The notes under the pieces: generated by a model
What the model was told of the DNA's origin: nothing
Seen by the model: only the letters and a program-made list of their open reading frames with translations
Databases searched by the model: none
Shown here: one piece after another, positions 44,253 to 55,909 of the stretch
Layout: each line of letters begins with the position of its first letter
Numbering within the stretch: the stretch's first letter is position 1
Made by a program: the position numbers and the translations under genes
NCBI RefSeq assembly: GCF_002776525.5
Contig: NC_045436.1
Coordinates: forward strand, 52,277,514 to 52,341,513
Direction: 5' to 3'
Length of the DNA: 64,000 bases
Source: Piliocolobus tephrosceles
Lineage: Eukaryota; Chordata; Mammalia; Primates; Cercopithecidae

Positions 44253-44874
44253 CAGTCAGTCCTCTGTATATACATGTCCCACATTTGCAAATTCAATCAA
44301 TGGGAGCTCAAGATTTTTTGAAAGATAAACAATGAAAAATAACAATATAGGATGGATGTAGTGGCTCAATGTCTACTATCCCAACATTTTTGGGAGACTG
44401 AACCAGGTAGATTGTTTGAGTCTAGAAGTTTAAGACCAGCCTGGGCAACATACTATACTATATACAGTATAGACAGTCTTGCTGTCTAATATATGCACAC
44501 ACACAAAACCCAGTCAGGTGTGGTTGTGTGTGTCTGTAGTCCCGGCTACTCAGGAAGCTGAGGCAGGAGGATTGCTTGAGCATGGGAGGTCAAGGCTACA
44601 GTCAGCTGAGATGGTGCAACTGCAGTACGGCCTAGGTGAAATAATGAGACCTAGTCTCAAAATAATAATAATAAACAATACAGTATAAAAACTTTTACTT
44701 TTCATTGTATTGGTTACTGTAAGTAATCCATGAATGATTTAAAGTAACTGGAGAATGTGTGTAAGTTATATGCAAATACAGTGCCATTTTATATGAGAGA
44801 CCTGACCATTCACAAAGTCTGATATCCAACAGGAGCCCTGGAACAAATCCTCCATGGATACTGAGGGAAGAGTG
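44253..44874. mobile_element. Tigger-type (TcMar, MER2/Tigger2-like) element, host to an Alu
   Basis: It starts 'cagtcagtcctctgtatata' and ends 'ccatggatactgagggaaga' plus 'gtg', inverted-repeat ends of the 'cagtc(g)ccctc(t)gtatcc' family. TA lies on each side (44251-44252 and 44875-44876). Without the Alu it is about 290 bp, a nonautonomous copy. L1 sequence is continuous across it, so it jumped into the L1. Confidence 0.78.
44350..44683 (+). mobile_element. AluJ-like element inside the Tigger-type element, sense
   Basis: 'gtagtggctcaatgtctact', 'aagaccagcctgggcaacat', 'cccggctactcaggaagctg' and 'gtacggcctaggtgaaataa' show both arms, with an AAT-rich tail. The middle linker is replaced by a palindromic and CA-rich stretch (44451-44505). 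Confidence 0.88.
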
Positions 44875-46489
44875 TATTGAAGGGAAAAGGGAAAGAACAG
44901 AACTGTTCTACCAGACCTCAAGACTTAATATAGATCACTATACCTCAAGAATTAATAGAAACACGGCAGTGTGGTATTAGCAGAAGAACAGACAAATCAA
45001 TACAGAGAGCTAGAGAGCCCAAAAATAGAGCCAGATAAATATAGTCTACTATCTTTGACAAAGGAGAAAAGGCAATATAATTGAACACATACTGTCTTTT
45101 CAACCAATGGTGCTGGGGTATGCAAAAAATGAATCTAAACAAAGCTTTACACCATTCACAAAAGTTAACTAAGAATGAATCATAGACTTAAATGTAAAAT
45201 GCAAAATATACAACAACTAAAAGATAACATAAGAAAAAACCTACATGTCTTTGCATATGGTAATGGATTTTTAGATACACACCAAGGCAGGATCCATGAA
45301 AGAAATAATTGACAAGCTGCATTTTATTAAAATAAAAAAACTTCTTGTCCGTAAAAAGCAATGTCAAGAGAGTAAGAATATAAACCACAGACTGGGAGAA
45401 AATATTTGTTCAAGACACATCTGAAAAAGGACAGTCATCCAAAATATACAAGAACTCTTAGAATTTAATAATGAAAAATAAAAATACAAATTAAAAAATT
45501 AGTAAAAGACCTAAACAAATTTGTCATTAAAGAAGATACAGAGATGTCAGATAAGAAGTCCATGAAAATATGCTCCACATCATATGTCATCAGGAAATGC
45601 AAAATAAAGCAACAATGAGATATTATTGTACCTATTACAATGGCCCAAATCCAAACCACTGACAGTATCAAATGGTGGGAAAAATGTGGGACAACAGGAA
45701 CTCTCATTCATTGCTCATGGGAATGGAAAATGGTGCAGCCACTTTGGAGGACAGTTTGGCAGTTTCTTACAAAACTAGAGAGTCTTACAATAGAAACCAG
45801 CAATCATCTCCTTGGTATTTATCTAAATCAAGTGAAAAATGTTCACAAAAAATCTTGCACACGGATGTTTATAGAAGCTTCATTCATAATTGCCAAAACT
45901 TGGAAACAACCAAGATGTTCCCCAGTAGGTGAACTGATAAACTGTGGTATATCCAGACAATGGATTATTTTTCAGCGCTAAAGAGAAATGAGCCACTAAG
46001 CAATACAAAAAGGAGGAATGTTAAATGCATATTATGTCTGAAAAGGCTACATGCTACACAATCTCAACTGTATGACATTCAGGAAAAGGCAAAACTATAA
46101 GGATAACAAAAGCATCAGTATTTGCCAGGGTTTGAGAGGGGAAGGGAGGGATGTCTAGGTGGAGCTCAGAGATTTTTAGAGTAGGGAAACTACTTTGTAT
46201 ACTATTATGATGGTCATTATATATTTGTCCAGACCCATAAAATGCACATCAACAAGCATGAACCCTAGTGCAAACTATAGATTTGGGGGTAATTATGATG
46301 TATCACTGTAGATTCCTCAATTTTAACAAATATACTACTCTACTGGGGGATATTGAAAATGAGAGGGGTTGTGTATTTGTGAGGGTAGGGGACATTTGGG
46401 AAATCTCTGCATCTTTCTCTCAACTTTACTGTGAATCTAAAACTGCTTTTTAAAAAAGTCTCTAAAAAGCACATATTAGTACAATTAAA

Positions 46490-46660
46490 CTAGTGTTTCC
46501 CAAGACTCTGTTCATCAAAATTACCTTAGGAGCTTGAGAAAGCTACAAATTTTCCTATTTTACTCAAATTAAATGAGTCAACATTTCTGGTGGTAGATAT
46601 GGAGAAACTATATTTTGAAAACAACCTCTCAAATGATTTTCATGTTGGAGCAGTTACGCA
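46490..46660 (+). mobile_element. MER5A-like hAT-Charlie element
   Basis: 'agtgtttcccaagactctgt', 'tcatcaaaattaccttagga', 'gcttgagaaagctacaaatt' and 'aaacaacctctcaaatgatt' follow MER5A-type sequence ('ctggagagcttgttaaaa...aacaagctcccaggtgatt'). Confidence 0.55.
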
Positions 46661-47741
46661 TACAATGGGATGCTATCAAATAGTTTGTGATAGAATAATT
46701 GATCACACATAAAATACCTAAAATATACTCCACTAGTAAGCAAAAGAGTACTGAGAAGTATGTTCATCATGATATGATGTTGTTACACATAAGGAAAACA
46801 CACACAGAAACACACCCTCAGTTTCACACAGTAGTTTTTGCAACACTAAATAGAGGGACACATTTAAACAATAATTATGATTGCAAAATAATATATAACA
46901 AATAATATTTAATAATTTATATTTAGATGCCTATGTCATGATATGCAGATGCTTTCCCTCCCTTGTCTTAACTGTAAAAACTTAATTGAGAGGGTCTTTT
47001 TAACTTTTTCCCAAAGAAGGCTATATTTTTGGAATCGTAGACAGCTGTAGGAGCACACATTCTAAAAACAGAAGTCAGAACCATAATTTTGTTGACTTGA
47101 AAGATCAGACTTAGAGTGCAATGTTCGTAATGCTTGTTTTCAGTGCATTTTAGTAGCATCGTTAAAGGATTGACACTAGAGATGAAAATTCAAATCCCAC
47201 TCTTACTTAGTAAGTTATCAGAATGATTACAAATTTCTTAAACTCCATTGTTTCTTTCACCCTAAGGCCTATTTACCTTTGCAGAAAGTCCTCATATACA
47301 CAAAGTCATTCAGACTCAAAATAAAGACAACTTAATAGGAGCTAGAAGAGAGAATTCAGACGAAAGATGTCAGAGATGTAGAAAATAATCCTCCCAACTC
47401 ATGACCAGCAATTTGCTAACTTAAAATCATTAACATTTGTGTTTTGAAATATGACTATGACAGTATGGAGGCAATTTATTATAAACCATATAAATTGATT
47501 TAAAAGAAAAGTTTGGTAAATACTGTATTTCTGTTTAATATTTTGAATAACATACTTTGGTCTACAAAAAATGTGTGGAACACAATTTCAAAAAATTAGC
47601 ATTTAACAAAATAATTATATTTGGGGTGAGGAAAACTTACTTTCAGATCTGAGGTGCCTCGAGATGACTCTTATGAGCCTCCTCTGTTCTTGTAAAAATC
47701 CTGCAACCAGAGAGGATAGTAGAAACAATTGAGAACGAATT
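46661..47741. other. Unassigned sequence
   Basis: No gene or named repeat is supported. Confidence 0.5.
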
Positions 47742-48781
47742 CATTTTCTCTGCAACCTCGTCAGCATATGTTTTTATTTTTTAGTAGTAGGCATTCTGAC
47801 TGGTGTGAGATGGTATCTCATTGTGGTTTTGAACTGTATTTCTGTAATGATCAGTGATGTTGAGCTTTTTTTCATATGATTGTTGACAGCATGTATGTCT
47901 TCTTTTTGAGAAGTGTCTTTCATGTCCTTTGCCCACTTTTTAATGTTTTTTTTTAATTGTAAATTTGTTTAAATTCCTTATAGGTGCTGGATATTAGACC
48001 TTTGCCCAATGCATAATTTGCAAAATTGTTCCCGTATTCTTTAGGTTGTCTGTTTACTCTGTTGATAGACGTTCAGAAGCTCTTTAATTAGATTCCATTT
48101 GTCAATTTTCACTTTTGTTACAGTTGAATACGTTGTTGGTGGAAGTGTAAATTAGTTGAATCATTGTGGAAGACAGTGTGTTGATTACTCAAAGACCTAA
48201 AGACAGAAATACCATTTAACCCAGCACTGCCATTATTGGGTATGTACCCAAAGGAATACAAATTATTCTACTATAAAGACACATGCAGGCATATGTTCTT
48301 TGCAGCACTATTCACAATAGCAAAGACATTGAATCAACCTAAATACCCATCAATGATTGACTGCATAAAGAAAATATGGTACATATATACCAAGGATTAC
48401 TATGCCACCATAAAAAAGGACAAGAACATGGCCTTTGCAGGAACATGAATGGAACTAGATGCCATTATCCTTGGCAAACTAATGCATGGACAGAACATCA
48501 AATATGGCATGTTATCACCTCTAAGTGGGAGCTAAATGATGAGAACACATGGACACAAAGAGGGAAACAACACACACTGGGGCCTATTGGAGGTTGGAAG
48601 GTGGGAGGAGAAGAGGATCAGGGAAAATAACCAATGGATACTTGGCTTACTACTTGGGTGATGAAAAAGTCTGTGTAACAATCCCCCATGACATATGTTT
48701 ACCTATGTAACAAACCTGAACATCCTGCACATGTACCCCTGAACTTAAAATAAAACTTAAAATTAAAGTAAGTAAATAAAA
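47742..48781 (+). mobile_element. L1 insertion with 5' inversion (twin priming)
   Basis: 47742-48130 is antisense L1 ORF2 ('gatggtatctcattgtggtt', 'cctttgcccactttttaatg', 'gctggatattagacctttg'). At 48130/48131 it flips to sense ORF2 and 3' UTR ('gttgttggtggaagtgtaaa', 'actggggcctattggaggtt', 'catcctgcacatgtacccct'), then an A-rich tail. The L1-sense 3' end of the inverted part ('gacgaggttgcagaga') and the start of the sense part are only about 20 bases apart in L1. The two parts therefore come from one transcript. The 70-residue ORF at 48236-48448 reads as an ORF2p C terminus. Confidence 0.92.
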
Positions 48782-49514
48782 CAGTGCCCAGCATTCAAAA
48801 AAGAGCCAATTCTATTATTTACTCATTGAAGCAATTACATAATAGGTTTAACTGTTTTGTTTTATTTATTTTGTTTATATATTTGTATTTATTGGGTTAA
48901 TCTCTAAATGTAGTTTTCTTACATAGAGAAAAATGTGTTATTGTCTACCCAAGGATTAATTAACGATGGTTTCACATAAGCAGAAAAAATATTTTAAAAT
49001 TTAGATTATGGAGTAAGAAAGTAACACAAAACACTTAGTGGACTCTTTTGCTCTAAAACATCACTAGGGCTGTGATGAGAATATTCCCCAATCCACTTCC
49101 ATCGGCACTTCTGTATAGAATCAACAAGGATGGATCACTGATATGTGTTTTGTGAGTCTTTAAAATTTTAAGACAGGAATTTTTGTTACAGGATATTTGG
49201 GCATAATACTAATGCCTATTCAACAGTGATTGCCAAATAAATGAGGCTGGCGCTAATGATGATGAAAGCTTCAAGTGAGTTTAGAAGCCGGTAGAACCAG
49301 AGATTGAATCTAAATCTTAAATTTGAACTGTTTGACATCAGGTAAAGTTCTTATAAGTTTTTTTACATCTTTGAAAAGATCAAAAACAGTGAAAGAAAAA
49401 AACAGGGTAAAGCACTGGGTTGCAGAACTCTTTGTGATTATGAGTGGTAATGTAAGAGTTCCCCCAAATTGTTTTACTCAGAATTGGCTTTCAACAAATA
49501 AAAGTTATATCTTC
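48782..49514. other. Unassigned AT-rich sequence
   Basis: No gene or named repeat is supported. Confidence 0.5.
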
Positions 49515-49650
49515 TTGGAAGCAGAATGTTGTGGTAGAATGAGGGCTTCTAATTTCAATTCTAACATCTATGTGACCTTGTACTAAAGTCACTTACTTCT
49601 CTGAGCCTTCAATCTCTTATATTAAAAGAGAGAAATAATACTTACACAGG
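49515..49650 (+). mobile_element. MIR SINE, 5' and core part
   Basis: 'gaatgttgtggtagaatgag', 'ctatgtgaccttgtactaaa' and 'gtcacttacttctctgagcc' follow MIR ('agcatagtggttaagagcac' and 'tgtgaccttgggcaagttac' sections). The 87-residue ORF at 49323-49586 runs into it and is not a gene. Confidence 0.75.
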
Positions 49651-50754
49651 CTTTGTGATCTTAGCTGCATAACTTTGCCATTCTCAATGGCAATTTCTCT
49701 AAGCGTAAAATGAAAATGATTTTACTAAGTTCAGTATATAACTATGGCAATCAAATTCATAATTATCAGTATATAATTGTAATTTAAATCATGTTTCTAT
49801 ACTTTTATGATGTATTTGAACATACAATAATGTATATATGCAATATTTAACTCAACATTAAAAATTTATAAGTTCTTAGTAGATTTCTGTCACTGTCCCT
49901 TTTCTTATTAGTTTTTATTTTCACAAATGGCACCAATACCTTCTAGCATGAAAAACTGAAGAGTGTTATGACATATACATTTTTTTGAGTCAAATGTTAG
50001 GAAAGAAAGTTATGTTGAATTTCAAGAAATCTTCCAAAGTTGTTTCAATTTCCTGGAATTTCAATAATAACATGTCATAAAAAATACATAAACTTGTCTG
50101 CAATCGTTTGTATGCCTGCACACAGATCTCTAGATAACATTTAGATAGATGGATTTTGATGTGGAGAGTGATAGGAGAGGAGAATTTGAGGAATAAAGCT
50201 TGTATAAAGTAATATTTCCATGCTTTCAGACTGGAGGTCTGTCTGCCAGTGGCTGGGATGCTTGTTTCTTTTTAGAACTTTGCTTTATATAAGACTGTCA
50301 AATTCAAAGTGAGATTTTCTTCTTCAAACCCTTCTTAGTAATTAAATGAAAAATAATCTTATAAAACAATTAGAACCACCAAACTTGATGTCCTACCTAA
50401 CCCAAAAGAAATAATTTCACATTGGCTTTCAGAATAAGCATAGCTAAAGATCACTCTGTTTAAAGTATCTTCATTACGGTTAATTTTCTTAGTCCAAACT
50501 CAGGATAATACAGTTACAATGATGTCACATTTTTACATTACAATAAATTGATCAGTTGCTGAATTTTTTGAGGGGAATAAAACTGAGTTATTTGTTCTAT
50601 ATTATATCATAACATGAGGGTTTGTTATAGAATTTTACAATACAACACCAGAAATAAAGTGCCTTAGGCCTTACTTTTAAGTGTTCAGTGAAGAGAATAA
50701 TTTGTTCTGTGTATGCTATTTTAATTTATAATTGTCCATTATTATTTATGGCCA
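49651..50754. other. Unassigned AT-rich sequence up to the gap
   Basis: No gene or named repeat is supported. Confidence 0.5.
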
Positions 50755-50854
50755 NNNNNNNNNNNNNNNNNNNNNNNNNNNNNNNNNNNNNNNNNNNNNN
50801 NNNNNNNNNNNNNNNNNNNNNNNNNNNNNNNNNNNNNNNNNNNNNNNNNNNNNN
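50755..50854. other. Assembly gap (100 N)
   Basis: Exactly 100 N bases, the conventional placeholder for a gap of unknown size. It begins after 'attatttatggcca' and ends inside the antisense start of an AluY, whose poly(T) and 'gag' are missing. Confidence 0.99.
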
Positions 50855-51132
50855 ACGGAGTCTCGCTTTGTCGCCCAGGCTGGAGTGCAGTGGCGCGATC
50901 TCGGCTCACTGCAAGCTCCGCCTCCCGGGTTCAGGCCACTCTCCTGCCTCAGCCTCCCAAGTAGCTGGGACTACAGGTGCCCGCCACCACGCCCGGCTAA
51001 TTTTTTGTATTTTTAGTAGAGACGGTGTTTCACTGTGTTAGCCAGGATGGTCTGGATCTCCAGACCTCGTGATCCGCCTGCCTTGGCCTCCCAAAGTGCT
51101 GGGATTACAGGCGTGAGCCATCGCGCCCGGCC
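50855..51132 (-). mobile_element. AluY, antisense, tail lost in the assembly gap
   Basis: It runs from 'acggagtctcgctttgtcgc' to 'agccatcgcgcccggcc' with most CpGs intact. Unlike the copies at 20109 and 42602 it has the ancestral 'ggcgtgagcc' and 'ggctaatttt', so it is ordinary AluY. The ORFs at 50688-51041 and 50732-51016 span N bases and Alu and are artefacts. Confidence 0.95.
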
Positions 51133-51885
51133 TGAAAATGTTTTTAAAAGTAGTCTGTTTCAGAAGTTAAATGAGGTTGGTGGACTCAAGTCACAAAGGT
51201 TTAATAGTGGTGCTTAATGACGGTGATAAAGCCGTCATAAATACTGTAGAAAGGCCTATATAAATGCAAAGTAGTAGTTGCAGTGGTGACAGGAGAAAAA
51301 CTGAATATACCTTTTACTTTAACTTTTTGTTTGACTTCTTTGTTCTTGTCTGACTTGACAATGTTACAATATTGCAATATCTGGTTCTCTTTAGTCCTAT
51401 TGACATCAACACCCCTGTGTATTTATGCTTATATGGCACATGGTTAATAGAAGGTCTGCCACAACTACTCTGCTATTAACATTGAGATCTTTGGAGACTG
51501 TATGGCCACCTTTTAACCCTGAGTTGTTTTTTGTTTGTTTAAAATAATGAAAGTTTTTGGAAGAAAAAATAGGATTGATGTCATTGCTGTTTCAGCCTGT
51601 AGTCCACTGTTAGGACTTCAATGTTGTAAAATGCTGAGAATGTAGTTGAGACAGAGAAGGTGTAGACTTTCCATTGATTGATGGAAAAAGACAGTCTCTA
51701 GAAGAATGATCTTAAAAAGCCCAAGATGATTTAAAAAATACTTAACCTCCTAGATCTCAGGTATGAATTTTTGTTTTGTTTTGTTTTTCTAAAACATGAA
51801 AGATAGTAGTAGCCAATTTTATGGGTGTATTTATAACCAACTTCAAAGGAACTCATTTTCTTTGCATTTATTAAAATATGACACT
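51133..51885. other. Unassigned sequence between two Alus
   Basis: No gene or named repeat is supported. Confidence 0.5.
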
Positions 51886-52133
51886 GACTCAGGAGGGTGA
51901 GGCAGGTTTGCTTGAGGCCAGGAGTTTGGGACCAGCCTGGGCAATGCAGGCAGATGCCAGATCTAAAAGAGAAAAAGAAAAATTAGGTGGGCATGGTGGT
52001 ACACACATGTAGTCCTAGCTACTCAGGAGGTTGAGGTGGGATAATCACTTGAGCTTAGGAGTTCCAGGCTGCAGTGAGCTATGATCGTGCTACTGCATTC
52101 CAGCCTGGTAATCTCAAAAAAAAAAAAAAAAAA
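51886..52133 (+). mobile_element. 5'-truncated AluJ-like element, sense
   Basis: It starts within the left arm ('gactcaggagggtgaggcag'), continues through 'gaccagcctgggcaatgcag' and 'ggtgggcatggtggtacaca', and ends in an 18-base A-run. The 6-mer 'gacact' flanks it (51880-51885 and 52134-52139). The target duplication at the truncated end shows it inserted in truncated form. Confidence 0.88.
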
Positions 52134-52139
52134 GACACT

Positions 52140-53675
52140 TAAATAAAGTTTTATCAGTATTTATGTTCTCAAGCTGCGTTAATCATCTAATGAAGATAGC
52201 ATGGTACAACCATCCCTTTAATTATATAGTTTATTACAATGATTAGCATCCTTTTTATCTGGCCCCTTCATACTCTTGTTTAAAACAATTATGGTTCTAA
52301 TGGAGAAATAACCTCTGATTCTTGTTGCAAGAACTGAGAAGGTCATGAAAAGGTGTTGAGAATATGTCTAATATATAAAATATTGGCAATTTATACTACT
52401 TGATATAAAAGACTAAGTTGTTTTTCTTTGGCTATGAACATATTGCCACGTTCTCCACATTTAAAAACTGCAGATCACAAAGCAATTGACATCCATGTTA
52501 CTTTCTGAAATAAATCTGATTTTGCATACAAGGTAGAAATTAAAAAGAAGCCAAAGTGGGGAATATACTTCTCAAATGATCAGTACTGCTTCTTTGGTTC
52601 CATCTGGGATGATTTTGCTTAGTATTGGCTTCAATAAGCACAAGAGATGTGGTGGATACTGAGCAAATCTGAGATCCTAGATATGTCAAAATGAGACTAT
52701 TGTATATGATCATTTGTTACCTTGCAAACATAAGGTCAGCAGACATTTCTACATGCCAGTCAGTCACAATTATGTGTTTTATAACCTCTGACTTTAGCAC
52801 ATTGTGTAGTGAGTGAGGTCACCAAGGATGCTCTAAAACTAAATGTGTGTCCCGGACTACACATGTGGTTTTCAAATTAGTTCTTGCTTTCTCAACTGAT
52901 AAGGTACTTTTCAGCATACTCTGAGAGTCTCAACTTTTAACTTTGGATTTTTGACAACTGCTCACCTAAAACTCATTCAGGGAAAATAATGCCATGCTCT
53001 TTCAGGATATTCTTTTATTTTTCCCTTCAGTGTGACTAAAAATGGTTTAGATGATAACAATATATGTCAATAAATCTCTGAGAAGCATCCTTTCTCCAAA
53101 GCCATTGTTTGAAGCTACTTATTTTGATACTGTCAAGAAAAAGGCTATAAGTAGCCTATAGGAAAAAGCAGGCAAAAACATGGTGAATCAAAGGCTAAGG
53201 CATCCAATGACGAAGAAAAGTATAAAAATACAATATGAAGGAAAGAAGCTGTTGAAGAAACTCATCTACAGCAATGTATTATTTACTGTCATCCCTATTT
53301 CTGTATCTTGTAACTATCTGTCCCCAATGCCAAGATTCTCCTTCCAATGGTTCTATTATAGATGGATTTGTCATGGCACTATACTCCTGCAGCTTTCCTC
53401 TTTTTCATGGAATTGTCACATTTGAACCTTTTTTCTTTTTTGTTAACAAAAAATAAAATTTGACAACAATGCCAGCAAGAATCTTTCTTAAAACTAGGTC
53501 TAATCTTATAGAACAAAGTGCTCCAGTTAGAAAACCTGAAATTACCAAAAGCAAATGTGTTCTTTCCTTTCTCTAGCCACCAGAGATTATTCTGTTATTT
53601 TTTTTTTCTAAACAATTTGTGGATTTGCCAAGGATTCTTCATATTTTCAACAGAGACAGATTCTCAATCATGTAT
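52140..53675. other. Unassigned sequence up to the MaLR complex
   Basis: No gene is supported. The ORF at 53180-53425 has no known domain and overlaps another frame at 53274-53456. A stretch at 53627-53663 resembles 56232-56271, on the far side of the MaLR complex. Confidence 0.5.
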
Positions 53676-54034
53676 TGATATGGATTGACTGTGTTCCCAC
53701 CCAAATCTCACCTTGAATTGTAGCTTCCGTAATTCCCTTGTGTTGTGGGAGGGACCCAGTGGGAGATCACTGAATCATGGGGATGGCTCCCCCATACTGT
53801 TCTCGTGTTAGTGAATAAGTCTCACGAGATCCGATGGTTTTATAAGGGGAATTCCCTTTTGCTTGGCTCTCACTCTCTCTTGCCACGACCATGTGAAACG
53901 TGCCTTTCACCTTCTGCCATGATTGTGAGGCCACCCCAGCCAAGTGGAACTGTGAGTCCATTAAACCTCTTTCATTTGTAAATCGCCCAGTCTTGAGTAT
54001 GTCTTTATCAGCAGTGTGAAAATGAACTAATATA
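53676..54034 (+). mobile_element. Solo LTR, ERVL-MaLR (THE1/MST type), nested
   Basis: It begins 'tgatatggattgactgtgtt' and ends 'gaactaatata', 359 bp, with 'tctcaccttgaattgtagct', 'ctcacgagatccgatggttt' and 'aactgtgagtccattaaacc'. Flanking 5-mers are 'tgtat' (53671-53675) and 'tctat' (54035-54039), agreeing at four of five. What follows is the tail of an MLT1-type LTR, not THE1 internal sequence, so this LTR landed in an older MaLR element. Confidence 0.9.
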
Positions 54035-54039
54035 TCTAT

Positions 54040-54535
54040 TCTATGTGTTTTGTTATAGGAGTCTGAAAAGACTAAATATGAGAAATTAGTGCTGGGAATG
54101 GGATGTGGCTATAATAAATACCCCAAAAATGTGGGGATGACATTGTAACTGAGTGATGGATAAAGACTGAAAGAGATTTGAGGTATATACTAGAAAAAGT
54201 CTACATTGCTGTGAACAGTTATTTAAGGCAATTCTCATGAGAGCTTAGGGGGAAAAGTGGAAATCTGTAGAAAAAGTTTCAATCTTTAAGAATACCTTAG
54301 TAAATTTGAAGAGTGTTGGTAGAAATATGAATTTAAAAGTTTAGCCATAGGAGGTCTCAGACAGAAATGAGGAAGTTGTCATTGGAAACTGGATCTTTAT
54401 GATAAAGTGGAAAATAGATTGGTTGAATTATGTCTGTGTCCTAGTGTTTGTGAAAGGTAGAGCTTGAAAGCAATGAAACTGGATAGTTAGCTGAGAAAAT
54501 AGCTAAACAAAATGTTAAAGATGAAACTTGTCTTC
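54040..54535 (+). mobile_element. MLT1-type LTR tail and internal region, first part
   Basis: 'ttttgttataggagtctgaa' then 'aagactaaatatgag' is the end of an MLT1-type 5' LTR. Internal sequence follows ('ggctataataaataccccaa', 'gctgagaaaatagctaaaca'). It is continued at 54890 after a nested LTR. No long reading frame remains. Confidence 0.75.
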
Positions 54536-54889
54536 TGCTATGGTCTGAAGATTTATGTCCCTCCAAAATTCATGTTCTCATCTAATTCACATTGTGGTGA
54601 TATTAAAACATGGTGCCTTTAGAAGGTTATTGGGTGTCATTGGCCTCATCCTCATAAATAGAATCAGTGCCCTTATAAAAAATGATTTGAGAGAGGCTTC
54701 CTCTACTTCTGCCATGTGAAGATGCAACAAGAAAGAGCTATCTTGAAACAGAACAAACCCACACTAGACACCAAATCTGTGGATGCTTTGGTCTTCTCAG
54801 CCTCCAGAACTGTGAGCAACAAACTTCTGCTGTTTATAAATTACCTAGTCTACAGTATGTTGTTATAACAGCCCAAATAAACTAAGGCA
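54536..54889 (+). mobile_element. Solo MLT1-type LTR nested in MaLR internal sequence
   Basis: It begins 'tgctatggtctgaagattta' and ends 'aaataaactaaggca', 354 bp, with 'agtgcccttataaaaaatga', 'tctacttctgccatgtgaag' and 'cagcctccagaactgtgagc'. Flanking 5-mers are 'tcttc' and 'acttc'. The host internal sequence reads continuously when this LTR is removed. Confidence 0.85.
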
Positions 54890-55909
54890 ACTTCTCCCTG
54901 CTGATTATAGTAAAATGTTAGAAGAGGTACATGATTTTAAGATGGAATTGTCAGTTAAAAGGACATCAAAACTTAAAGATTTGGCAAAATTATTAGCCTA
55001 TCCATAATGTAAAGAATAACACCTGTTCAAGAGAAAACACTAAGGCTATGGCTGAAGGAGTATTTGGTAAGAAGCTTAGTCAGGCTTCTCAACAGAAGAC
55101 AAGACCTATTGTTCAATGGAAGAATGCAAAAGAAGGGCTCATGCCCATTGAATCTTGGCATAAACTGCTTGGTATAATTTCACATCAAGGGTTTTAGCTC
55201 CCCACATTCTCTGGGTGTTTCAGATGCAGCTGTGGCATGGTGCAGTGGCTGCCTTTTTGGAGGGCATATGCAGCAAACTTTGGTAGAGTTTGTACAGCAC
55301 CATCGTCACTTATCACACACACCTAGAGAACCCTGGGGGCATGGCTGCCTCAACTTATATTTCAAAGGAAAGGAACAATTTCCTGTGAATCAGTGAAGAT
55401 GGGTCCCCAACAAAGAGCTGCCATGGCACCAGGGCAGCCTGGGGCCTTGGGGACTCAACTTTTGCCTGACAAAGCTGTGATAGGAGGACTACTGTCCAAT
55501 TAAGTTCTCAAGGCAGGACCCCTTCCCCAATGTGTTTAGGCAGGGATCTCTGCCTCAGTGGTCCTGGAAGACACAGCATGGAGCCAAAGATTATTCTTAG
55601 CCTTAAGGACTAATGTGGTTTGCTCGGTTGGGTTTTGGACTTGTTCAAAACCTATTACTCCTTTGTTTTTTTCTTATTTCTCTCTTTCAGAATGGAAATA
55701 TCTATCCTATGCTGATTCCACCGTTGAATTCTGTTTGATTTCACATCTTCAGAGCTGGAGAGCAATTTGCCTCTGAATGAATCATACCTTGAGTCTCACT
55801 CATAGCTAATTTAGACTTTTTAGTTGATGCTGGAATGAGTTAAGACTCTCTGGGCTTTGGGGATGTAGTAAATGTATTTTACCTGTGAGAATAACATGAG
55901 TTTTGGAGG
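54890..55909 (+). mobile_element. MaLR internal region, second part
   Basis: Text such as 'gattatagtaaaatgttaga', 'aacacctgttcaagagaaaa', 'agacacagcatggagccaaa', 'gctcggttgggttttggact' and 'gatgctggaatgagttaaga' is in the order of MLT1/MST internal sequence. The 72-residue ORF at 55558-55776 is a chance frame in it. Confidence 0.85.

Larger units (their letters stand above)
43985..46460 (+). mobile_element. Old L1 (L1MB/MC-like) 3' half, sense, with nested inserts
   Basis: ORF2 text: 'acaaaactctgatgaaagaa', 'atcccagcaggttattttgt', 'acggcagtgtggtattagca', 'aaaatagagccagataaata', 'aaccaatggtgctggggtat' and 'catcaggaaatgcaaaataa'. The frames at 45640-45981 and 45672-45932 translate into familiar ORF2p C-terminal wording such as 'NSHSLLMGMENGAATLEDSL'. 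A long 3' UTR follows to about 46460. The segment is broken by a Tigger-type element (44253-44874) that itself holds an Alu. Confidence 0.85.

Noticed and set aside
45640..45981. 113-residue plus-strand frame
   Set aside because: It is the decayed C-terminal part of L1 ORF2, already covered by the L1 entry, and not a host gene.
50688..51041. 117-residue plus-strand frame with a long run of X
   Set aside because: It bridges 100 N bases and then reads antisense Alu, so the frame has no meaning.
53128..53165. Short palindrome around 'ggctataagtagcctatagg'
   Set aside because: The arms are about 8 bases with imperfect pairing, which is common by chance in this much sequence.
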